Positions 7,202 to 13,050 of a stretch of DNA of 15,889 bases are shown here, one piece after another; positions within the stretch are counted from its first letter, which is position 1, and each line of letters starts with the position of its first letter. Both the position numbers and the translations under genes were made by a program. The stretch lies in assembly GCA_023417315.1 (NCBI GenBank), contig JAEZFW010000020.1, positions 1-15,889 of the forward strand, read 5' to 3'. Source of the DNA: Pseudomonadota bacterium. Its GTDB lineage: Bacteria > Pseudomonadota > Gammaproteobacteria > Steroidobacterales > Steroidobacteraceae. The notes beneath the pieces were generated by a model. The model was not told the DNA's origin and did no database searches. It saw only the letters and a list, made by a program, of their open reading frames with translations.

Positions 7202-8359
7202 ATGAGCAACACCGAGTTCACGTTCGGTATCGAGGAGGAGTTTTTCGTCAGTCATCGTCGCACCCGCAACGTCGCGACCAAACCGCCTGCCCGACTTATC
7301 AAGCGAGCGGCGCGGGAGCTGGGCAAGGACATCGTCGAGCATGAGCTGCTCCGCTGTCAGATCGAGCTCGTCTCCCCTATTCTCGATTCGGTCGAGAGCG
7401 CAAGACAACACGTCGTAGGTAGTCGCCAGAAACTTGCAGAGCTGGCCGCGACGCAGGGCCTCGCATTGATCGCTGCGGGCACGCATCCGCTCGCGGCCTG
7501 GTCCGAGCAGGAGATCACCGACGATCCACGGTATGAGGATGTGCTGAGCGGATTTCAGATCATCGGGCGTCGCAATCTACTCTGCGGGTTGCACATCCAT
7601 GTTCAGGTGCCTGAGGGGATCGATCGCGTCGACTTGATGAATCGCACGATGCGTTGGCTGCCACTGTTTCTCGCTTTCAGCACATCCTCACCGTTCTGGC
7701 GCCGTCACCGAACGGGCTTGTTGAGCTACAGACAAGCCGCCTATGACGAATGGCCGCGCAGCGGAATTCCTGATTTCTTCGCGAACGAAGCTCAATACAA
7801 CGAGCTCGCGAGCCGTCTGGTAAGCGGCGGGGCCATGAAGGACGCAAGCTTCATGTGGTGGGCGATCCGGCCTTCCCTCCACTATCCGACGCTCGAGTTA
7901 CGCATCGCAGACGCGTGCACACATCCAGCAGATACGGTCGCGCTCGCCTCATTGTATCGAGCGCTCATTTCCTTCTTGGTCCGACATCCAGAGCACGGAC
8001 GCGATTGGACCGCGATCACCCGCCGCGTCGTGGACGAAAATCGCTGGCGCGCCAAACGCTATGGCACGCGCGCCGAGTTCATTGATGATCGAACCGGTGC
8101 GGTAACGCGAGTAATGGAGCAGTACCGAGAGCTGCGGGAGCTCCTCGATGAGGATGTGCGCACGCTCGGCTGCAGACAGGCGCTCGAGCGTCTTGATCGC
8201 ATTCTGATCGAAGGCACCAGCGCTCACCAACAGATCGCGCTGTATATCGAGAAGCGTAAAGCGGGTCTCGAGCGGGTCGCGGCACTCAAGGCAGTCGTAG
8301 ATTGGCTTGCCGAACAGACGATCAGATCCATCGACGAACCGCGCGCGGCGGGTGCGTAA
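7202..8359 (+). CDS. YbdK-like carboxylate-amine ligase (glutamate-cysteine ligase type 2 family)
   Basis: Member of the GCS2 family, with a glutamine-synthetase-like fold. Family enzymes use ATP to join the gamma-carboxylate of glutamate to an amine; E. coli YbdK has weak glutamate-cysteine ligase activity. Seen: FGIEEEFFV (8-16) with the metal-binding acidic residues, the CGLHIHVQVP motif (128-137), HRTGLLSYRQ and WPRSGIP in the central part (169-190), and LELRIADACT (231-240). At 385 residues the length is normal and the core looks complete. A GAGG seven bases before ATG 7202 supports the start. It is followed after 8 bp by a gamma-glutamyl-hydrolase-like gene, so the two are probably an operon with linked substrates. 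The 120-bp gap to the divergent glycosyltransferase holds the promoters of both; I could not identify clear boxes. Confidence 0.9.
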   Translation: MSNTEFTFGIEEEFFVSHRRTRNVATKPPARLIKRAARELGKDIVEHELLRCQIELVSPILDSVESARQHVVGSRQKLAELAATQGLALIAAGTHPLAAWSEQEITDDPRYEDVLSGFQIIGRRNLLCGLHIHVQVPEGIDRVDLMNRTMRWLPLFLAFSTSSPFWRRHRTGLLSYRQAAYDEWPRSGIPDFFANEAQYNELASRLVSGGAMKDASFMWWAIRPSLHYPTLELRIADACTHPADTVALASLYRALISFLVRHPEHGRDWTAITRRVVDENRWRAKRYGTRAEFIDDRTGAVTRVMEQYRELRELLDEDVRTLGCRQALERLDRILIEGTSAHQQIALYIEKRKAGLERVAALKAVVDWLAEQTIRSIDEPRAAGA

Positions 8360-8367
8360 TACGCGAG

Positions 8368-9180
8368 ATGGACGGAAACATCCAACGGCGCCGCCGCATC
8401 CTCGTGGGTGTCTCTCCGCGCATCCTGCGCCAAGTCCCACCCGAACTCGGCTTTCGCGGCAAGACGCTCCAATACCTCGAGCAGTCGGTCGCTCACTGGG
8501 TCATGGGATCGGGCGCGATGGTCGTCATGATTCCCGCGGTCGAGGCCGGTGGACTCGTCAGGCGATCGGACCTCTCGGTACACGATTACGCAGCGACATT
8601 GGACGGGCTCGTGCTGCAAGGGGGCGCAGATATCGATCCCGCCATGTATGACGAGGAGCCGACGCCTGCGCTCGGCGTTACGGACCCTGTCCGCGACCGC
8701 TTCGAGCTCGATCTCTTACGCGCGTTCGTCGAATACGGCAAACCTGTGCTGGGAATTTGCCGCGGCATGCAATTGATCAACGTCGCCTACGGCGGAACGC
8801 TGCACCAAGATCTCACAGTCTCAGGGGCGACGACGCGCTTTCACTATCTACGCGATCTATACGATGAGCATGCACACGAGCTCAAGTTCCGCGACGATGG
8901 ATGGCTGAATTCTCTCTATCCCGCACACAAGAACCCGCGCGTGAACTCGATCCATCATCAAGGCGTGAACGTCTTGGGCCGCGGCTTGACGATCGACGCC
9001 TGGTCGGAGGACGGCGTCGTCGAGTGCATCCGTGCAGAGAGCGGATCGTTCTTGGTCGGCGTGCAATGGCACCCTGAGTTCCACGACGAGCGCTTCCCGA
9101 AGCTACTTCCTACGCAGCCGCTGCTAGATGCCTTCGTCCAAGCTGCTAGGGAGAAGCGTATGGGAACAACGGGCACCTAA
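8368..9180 (+). CDS. Class I glutamine amidotransferase-like gamma-glutamyl hydrolase (PuuD/peptidase C26 type)
   Basis: Probably a cytoplasmic hydrolase that cleaves a gamma-glutamyl amide bond. E. coli PuuD cleaves gamma-glutamyl-GABA. Seen in 270 residues: LQGGADIDPAMY (83-94), the nucleophile elbow GICRGMQ with Cys131, VNSIHHQGV (192-200), and GVQWHPEF with His235 and Glu237 completing the Cys-His-Glu triad. The spacing and the ending of the GATase region match PuuD. The frame is open back to 8302 inside the ligase gene, but ATG 8368 is the first good start after the ligase stop; the GCGAG next to it is a poor ribosome site, so translation may depend on coupling. It converges on the MFS exporter gene with a 30-bp gap. 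Confidence 0.9.
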   Translation: MDGNIQRRRRILVGVSPRILRQVPPELGFRGKTLQYLEQSVAHWVMGSGAMVVMIPAVEAGGLVRRSDLSVHDYAATLDGLVLQGGADIDPAMYDEEPTPALGVTDPVRDRFELDLLRAFVEYGKPVLGICRGMQLINVAYGGTLHQDLTVSGATTRFHYLRDLYDEHAHELKFRDDGWLNSLYPAHKNPRVNSIHHQGVNVLGRGLTIDAWSEDGVVECIRAESGSFLVGVQWHPEFHDERFPKLLPTQPLLDAFVQAAREKRMGTTGT

Positions 9181-9210
9181 GCCTTTCGAGCCTCTGCGAG
9201 AGATATCGTC

Positions 9211-10461
9211 TCAGGTCTTCGTAGCTGCCTTGCGCGGAACGAATAGCAGCAGGCTCAAGCTGAGCATCACTAAAGTCGCGGCACTTGCGGCCAGCGCTGC
9301 GTGAATGCCGATGATGCTGCCGACCAAACCGACGGAGATGCCGCTGAACGTACGCAGTCCAAGGGCTGACATTGTGAAGACACCGATGACGCGACCGCGG
9401 ATCTCTGCCGGCGCGTTGAGCTGCACGAGCGTTTGCGCCATGGCGTTGAACGAGAGCTCGGCGAAGCCTGCGACGAACAGCAGCGCGAGGGCGAGCACAT
9501 AGAAAGGCGACAGGGCGAATCCGGCGAGCGCGCAGCACCATACGATCGCAAGAACGAATGCGGTACGAGAGCGCGGCGGCAAGAGCCCGCGGCTTTCCAG
9601 GAGCAATCCAGCCGTCAGCGCGCCCGCGGCATCGGCGCCGAGCAGCATGCTGTAATAAAGATCGGCATCCGTTTGTCCCAGAGCGTGAGCGAACCCCGGC
9701 ATCTGGGCCTGATAGGCGTTGCCGATGAATAAGGAGGCGGCGCCTGCCAGCACGATCATCGCGGCGATCGTGCGATGTCCCGCCACTTGCTTGAGGGTGA
9801 TTCCGATATCTCGAAAGCCACCGATCGCACGCGGGTTTGGCGGATGAGCGGCTCGATCGTAGGGCGCATTCATCAACCAGATAAACGTGGGGACATATAG
9901 GAGCGCATTGAAGAAGATGCCGTAGACAGGGCCCATCGCGAGCAAGATGACGCCACCGACCGCAGGTCCTGCTAACAAGCCGAGCTGTCGGGCAGTGGCA
10001 TTGAGCCTGACTGCGCTCGGCAAGCTTTCTGTGGTCACCACATGATGAAGCAGAACCTGAGAGGCCGGACTCCAGAGCACGCCGGCTACGCCGTGCAATA
10101 CGAGCAGCACCATCGCGTGCCACATCTCGAGCGTATCGGTGATGAACAGCACACCCCACGCCACGGACACCGCCATGAACAACAGCATCCCCGCTTGGAT
10201 GACCCGACGTGCATCGAATCGATCGGTCAATGCGCCGGCATGAATCGAGAACAGCAGATAAGGAAGCCAGTGCGCGATGACCGCGAATCCCGCGAGCGCA
10301 GCGGACTGAAACTTGCTGAAGATCACCCAATAGCTGATGACGTGCTCGATATTGTCGGCCATCATCGCGCCGGCGGAGCTGAAGAAGAATCCCCGATAGC
10401 CGCGGTGACGAAGCGCGGCGAACGAACGGTGCTTGGGTGCGGGGGAGCTCTGCGCGGACAT
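9211..10461 (-). CDS. MFS transporter, EntS-like (MFS_3 family)
   Basis: Twelve-segment inner-membrane transporter of 416 residues. Seen: an N-terminus with FAALRHRGYRGFFFSSAGAM, typical of the MFS_3/enterobactin-exporter group, a loop 2-3 motif GALTDRFDARRV, NATARQLGLLAGPAVGG in the fourth to fifth segments, and AEIRGRVIGVFTMSALG in the second half, the equivalent of the conserved RGRV repeat in this family. Relatives export siderophores, drugs or other small molecules; no siderophore gene is nearby, so the substrate is unknown. ATG 10461 has no good Shine-Dalgarno sequence, and a hairpin covers the place where it should be. It follows the endopeptidase gene on the same strand after 43 bp, so the two may be cotranscribed. 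Confidence 0.85.
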   Translation of the reverse strand: MSAQSSPAPKHRSFAALRHRGYRGFFFSSAGAMMADNIEHVISYWVIFSKFQSAALAGFAVIAHWLPYLLFSIHAGALTDRFDARRVIQAGMLLFMAVSVAWGVLFITDTLEMWHAMVLLVLHGVAGVLWSPASQVLLHHVVTTESLPSAVRLNATARQLGLLAGPAVGGVILLAMGPVYGIFFNALLYVPTFIWLMNAPYDRAAHPPNPRAIGGFRDIGITLKQVAGHRTIAAMIVLAGAASLFIGNAYQAQMPGFAHALGQTDADLYYSMLLGADAAGALTAGLLLESRGLLPPRSRTAFVLAIVWCCALAGFALSPFYVLALALLFVAGFAELSFNAMAQTLVQLNAPAEIRGRVIGVFTMSALGLRTFSGISVGLVGSIIGIHAALAASAATLVMLSLSLLLFVPRKAATKT

Positions 10462-10464
10462 GCA

Positions 10465-10489
10465 GCGGCCGGAGACTTGAAACGGCCGC
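10465..10489. promoter_or_regulatory. 7-bp hairpin over the MFS exporter translation start region
   Basis: GCGGCCG (10465-10471) and CGGCCGC (10483-10489) are perfect inverted arms with an 11-base loop. On the minus strand the hairpin lies between the endopeptidase stop and the MFS start, ending three bases before the ATG. With no T-run after it, it looks less like a terminator than a leader structure that could limit translation. Confidence 0.4.
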
Positions 10490-10504
10490 AGAGTTTAGCG
10501 TGCT

Positions 10505-11497
10505 TTAATGAGCGACTGCTTTGGTGTTGCCGGCTTCCTTCATGACCGCCGGCGTGAGACTCGGTTGCGGCGAGCTTGCGAGTCGCTCCGAGGCGATGCT
10601 GGCCTCCATCCAATTGCGCACACGACGCGCATCGGCAATGCGCGTGTACTTGCCCACGGAGTTTAGCAGGATCATTACGATCGGGCGCTCCTGTACGAAC
10701 GCAGTCATCACGAGACATCGCCCCGCATCGGACGTAAAGCCGGTTTTTTGAAGCGCAATGTGCCAGTCGTCTTTCGTCACGAGCGTGTTGCTGTTCTTGT
10801 ATTCCAAGAGATCAGGGCCGACTTCGACGATATGGCTAGGCAGCGTCGAGTACTCACGGATGAGCGGATCATCGGATGCCGCGCGCACGAGCTTGATGAG
10901 ATCGGTCGCGCTCGCCACATTGCCGCTCGAAAGACCGGTTGGTTCCGTGAAGCGGCTGCTCTTCATGCCGAGTGCTTTCGCCTTCTTGTTCATGGCGCGG
11001 ACGAACTCAGGCAACCCGCCCGGATAGGATCGGCCCAGCGCATGCGCCGCCCGATTCTCGGAAGACATTAACGCGAGGCGCAGCAGCTCGTCGCGAGTCA
11101 GCTTCGTCCCGACGAGCAACCTTGAAGTGGTCCCGCGCTCGGTGTCCCGGTCGTCGAGTGTGATCTTGATCACCTCATCCAAGGACTGCTCGGCGTCTCG
11201 AACGACCAGCGCCGTCATGAGCTTCGTGATGGATGCGATCGGGCGTACGCGGTTGGCGTCTCGAGAATACAAAACGCTCTCATCCTTTTCGTCGAAGATC
11301 ACGACGGAGCTCGAGCGTACGTCCGGTTTGCCGGCGAGGGTCCAAAACTGGACTCGGCTCTCCTCCTCGAGCGTAAGCGGTGCGCGAGACGCTGCAGCCT
11401 CCAGGCTCTCGGTCGAGAGCGGAGTGCCTGCAAGTGAGGCGTTTACGGCCAAGAGCATCGTGGTCGCCAGCACGAGGCGCTTTCGCAAGTTACGCAT
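10505..11497 (-). CDS. pbpG: D-alanyl-D-alanine endopeptidase (PBP7-like, peptidase S11)
   Basis: Periplasmic low-molecular-weight penicillin-binding protein that cuts D-Ala-meso-DAP cross-links in peptidoglycan. Seen in 330 residues: a signal peptide (residues 1-23, positive start then LVLATTMLLAV and cut near SLAG), the nucleophile motif SITK (Ser89, Lys92), the second motif SEN (146-148) and KTG (251-253), all in the right order and spacing. The length and the absence of a C-terminal membrane-anchoring domain fit PBP7/PbpG rather than DacA/DacC. The last 25 residues are low in complexity. The start context (CTGGAATG) is a weak ribosome site. It is the first gene of a possible two-gene unit with the MFS exporter. 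Confidence 0.9.
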   Translation of the reverse strand: MRNLRKRLVLATTMLLAVNASLAGTPLSTESLEAAASRAPLTLEEESRVQFWTLAGKPDVRSSSVVIFDEKDESVLYSRDANRVRPIASITKLMTALVVRDAEQSLDEVIKITLDDRDTERGTTSRLLVGTKLTRDELLRLALMSSENRAAHALGRSYPGGLPEFVRAMNKKAKALGMKSSRFTEPTGLSSGNVASATDLIKLVRAASDDPLIREYSTLPSHIVEVGPDLLEYKNSNTLVTKDDWHIALQKTGFTSDAGRCLVMTAFVQERPIVMILLNSVGKYTRIADARRVRNWMEASIASERLASSPQPSLTPAVMKEAGNTKAVAH

Positions 11498-11552
11498 TCC
11501 AGTCGAGGTTCTAATGGGTTGTTCGAGTCGCCGCCGCCGGCCTCCCTGACGC

Positions 11553-11578
11553 TAAGCGTGCTGGGAGCGCCGCGCTTA
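11553..11578. promoter_or_regulatory. Hairpin in the 203-bp gap upstream of the endopeptidase gene
   Basis: TAAGCGTG (11553-11560) pairs with CGCGCTTA (11571-11578), eight pairs with one G-T wobble and a 10-base loop. It lies 55 bases upstream of the endopeptidase start and 122 bases past the DUF2934 stop. It may be a weak terminator for the upstream operon or a leader element. I see no other clear element in 11498-11700. Confidence 0.3.
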
Positions 11579-11700
11579 CGGTAGACGATCTTACCCAATA
11601 GAACTGTGAGGGAATGCCTGGTTAGTCGCTCGACTGAAGATCTCGAGGGTGTGGATCAAGAGCGGCCGATGAGGGGCAACGGCTTTCGGCGCATCTGACA

Positions 11701-12045
11701 TCAGCCAGTGAACTGATCCCCTGGCGGGACCTGCTTCACGCTTTGTCCATCAATCTCGCGTTCTGCCTGCAGCCAATCGTCGAGCTCCGCGCCTGGCGCG
11801 AAGCCTCGAGCGGCGGCCAACTCGTAGGCGCGACGTGCGATACGCGCTTCGCGCTCGCTCAGGTTCGAGTCGGCCTCGACGCTGGTGAGCGTGTCGTGAA
11901 CGACGTCCGGGATCAAGGTTTCGGGCGAGGATTCATCCGCGTTCGGTGGCCGATTCGTCATTGGATCGACGTGGCGCACGCCCTTCCCTGTTGAGGTCGT
12001 CTGCTTGCGAGTGCGTGCCGATGTGCTCTTTGCTTTGGTCCCCAT
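11701..12045 (-). CDS. DUF2934 domain protein
   Basis: Small protein of 114 residues with no known function. Seen: a basic, Ser/Thr-rich, probably disordered first part (KAKSTSARTRKQTTSTGKG), then a conserved helical block about residues 66-98, ARIARRAYELAAARG followed by LDDWLQAEREI, which is the DUF2934 signature. The start is ATG 12045, supported by GGAGAG six bases away; a longer frame up to 12126 would overlap the DUF488 gene and has no such site. Third gene of the ybiI-DUF488 unit, 61 bp behind DUF488. DUF2934 proteins are often seen near stress genes; that is a general impression, not evidence of function. Confidence 0.8.
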   Translation of the reverse strand: MGTKAKSTSARTRKQTTSTGKGVRHVDPMTNRPPNADESSPETLIPDVVHDTLTSVEADSNLSEREARIARRAYELAAARGFAPGAELDDWLQAEREIDGQSVKQVPPGDQFTG

Positions 12046-12049
12046 TGCG

Positions 12050-12055
12050 CTCTCC
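12050..12055 (-). promoter_or_regulatory. Ribosome binding site deciding the DUF2934 start
   Basis: GGAGAG on the minus strand, with six bases from GGAG to ATG 12045. It selects this start over the longer frame. Confidence 0.65.
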
Positions 12056-12106
12056 GTCGATCTTCCTGCTCCAAGCGTGCAGAACGAGGAAAGTTCCAGA
12101 AGAACG

Positions 12107-12502
12107 TCAAGCGATGCGACCCGCAAGCATTCTGGCGAGTAAGTGCCGATGACAATGGCGTTCGTGCTCGGCGCAGTGGCAGAGCAAGGTGATGTTCTCG
12201 CGCTGCCCGAGCTCCTGCAGTAGTCTCAGGGTGAACTTCTGACCATGGTTCTTGATCGTCTTGTTCGATTTGTCGATCGAGGCGCTCTCCATGATTTCAG
12301 CGCGATACCGACGGGAGAACTCCGCCCACGTGACCTTCCCGGATAGCATGCCCTTCAACAAGTTTTCGCTAGGACCGAGATTCGCCATCCACACGTCGTA
12401 CACCGTAGTGGGCAACCCGCGACCACGAAAGCGCGTCGCGAGAATCCGCAACCCGTCCACTTCGGGCTCGATGGGCGTGTGAACGGACTTGGTCCTGATC
12501 AC
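12107..12502 (-). CDS. DUF488 family protein
   Basis: Protein of 131 residues of the DUF488 family, function unknown. Seen: RILATRFRGRGLP (about 19-31), YDVWMANLGPSENLLK (35-50), WAEFSRRYRAEI (59-70) and the C-terminal LLCHCAEHERHCHRHLLARML (about 107-126), rich in Cys and His (Cys108, 110 and 117, His109, 113, 116, 118 and 120), which could bind a metal. The family shows the same region as CxE...CHR; here the extra Cys and His residues are notable. Start GTG 12502 has AGGAAG seven bases upstream. It lies 23 bp after ybiI, so cotranscription is likely. Confidence 0.83.
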   Translation of the reverse strand: MIRTKSVHTPIEPEVDGLRILATRFRGRGLPTTVYDVWMANLGPSENLLKGMLSGKVTWAEFSRRYRAEIMESASIDKSNKTIKNHGQKFTLRLLQELGQRENITLLCHCAEHERHCHRHLLARMLAGRIA

Positions 12503-12509
12503 GTGTGCG

Positions 12510-12515
12510 CTTCCT
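12510..12515 (-). promoter_or_regulatory. Ribosome binding site supporting the GTG start of DUF488
   Basis: AGGAAG on the minus strand, seven bases before GTG 12502. This site lies between the ybiI stop and the DUF488 start. Confidence 0.65.
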
Positions 12516-12525
12516 GAACCTTCGC

Positions 12526-12792
12526 TCAGCGAAGCTGACTGTCTTTGCTGCCGCGGCGGTTATAGCCGCTGAACTGGGCGGCTTCCTGGTCTTCGGCCTC
12601 TTGGCATACCACGCACAGACGCACGCCCGGGATGGCTTGCTGCCGAGCTTCGGGTATCGGCGCGTTGCATTCCTCGCAGTGAGTCAGGCTCGGGCCGCTC
12701 GGCAAGCGGCTCTTCGCTCGGTTGACCGCGTCCTGCACGGTCGCGTCGATCTGATCTTGTACGGCGCCATCGCCGGCCCATCCAGTCGCCAT
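12526..12792 (-). CDS. ybiI: DksA/TraR C4-type zinc-finger protein, YbiI-like
   Basis: Small member of the DksA/TraR group with a C4 zinc finger. Full DksA proteins modulate RNA polymerase through a coiled coil; YbiI-type proteins lack most of it and their function is not established. Seen in 88 residues: MATGWAGDGAVQDQID, HCEECNAPIPEARQQAIPGV with Cys39 and Cys42, LCVVCQ with Cys60 and Cys63, and the ending SGYNRRGSKDSQLR. The length and the C-terminal GYNRRGSKDSQLR match E. coli YbiI as I recall it. ATG 12792 has GGAG six bases upstream; the frame extends to 12891 but without support. First gene of the three-gene minus-strand unit. Confidence 0.9.
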   Translation of the reverse strand: MATGWAGDGAVQDQIDATVQDAVNRAKSRLPSGPSLTHCEECNAPIPEARQQAIPGVRLCVVCQEAEDQEAAQFSGYNRRGSKDSQLR

Positions 12793-13050
12793 CTCGAACT
12801 CCGTCAAACGATTTCGTAGAACGACTGCCTTTATGGTTCCAAGTGGCCGGCTTTGCAAGTCGCAAAGTCCTACTGCCGGCGGCCGCTTCACACGCTGTGG
12901 CCCATTCGTGCATAGAGCCTCTGTTCAATTCAAAGCTCTTTCTCCAGCGCCTAGCGTGTCGTCGCCGTCTCGCGATGGACCTTCCGGTCCTCGCGCACCC
13001 CGGTCGTCCGGCATGCGACGGCCATTCCGGACCGTACATGGAGAACGGAT
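12793..13050. promoter_or_regulatory. 258-bp divergent intergenic region between ybiI and the protease gene
   Basis: This gap must contain the promoters of both divergent units. I could not find convincing -35/-10 pairs. It holds a small hairpin, CTTTGC (12851-12856) with GCAAAG (12862-12867) around a 5-base loop, 59 bases upstream of ybiI, and the GGAGAA ribosome site of the protease at 13040-13045. No small gene is supported; the open frames crossing it are shadows. Confidence 0.5.

Noticed and set aside
8302..8367. Upstream extension of the gamma-glutamyl hydrolase into the ligase gene
   Set aside because: The extra residues have no family similarity, and ATG 8368 fits the usual start of the family better.
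9146..10330. Minus-strand open frame of 394 codons overlapping the EntS-like exporter
   Set aside because: It lies on the same strand in another frame; the translation is Arg/Ser/Cys-rich without domains, whereas the overlapping frame is a proper MFS protein.
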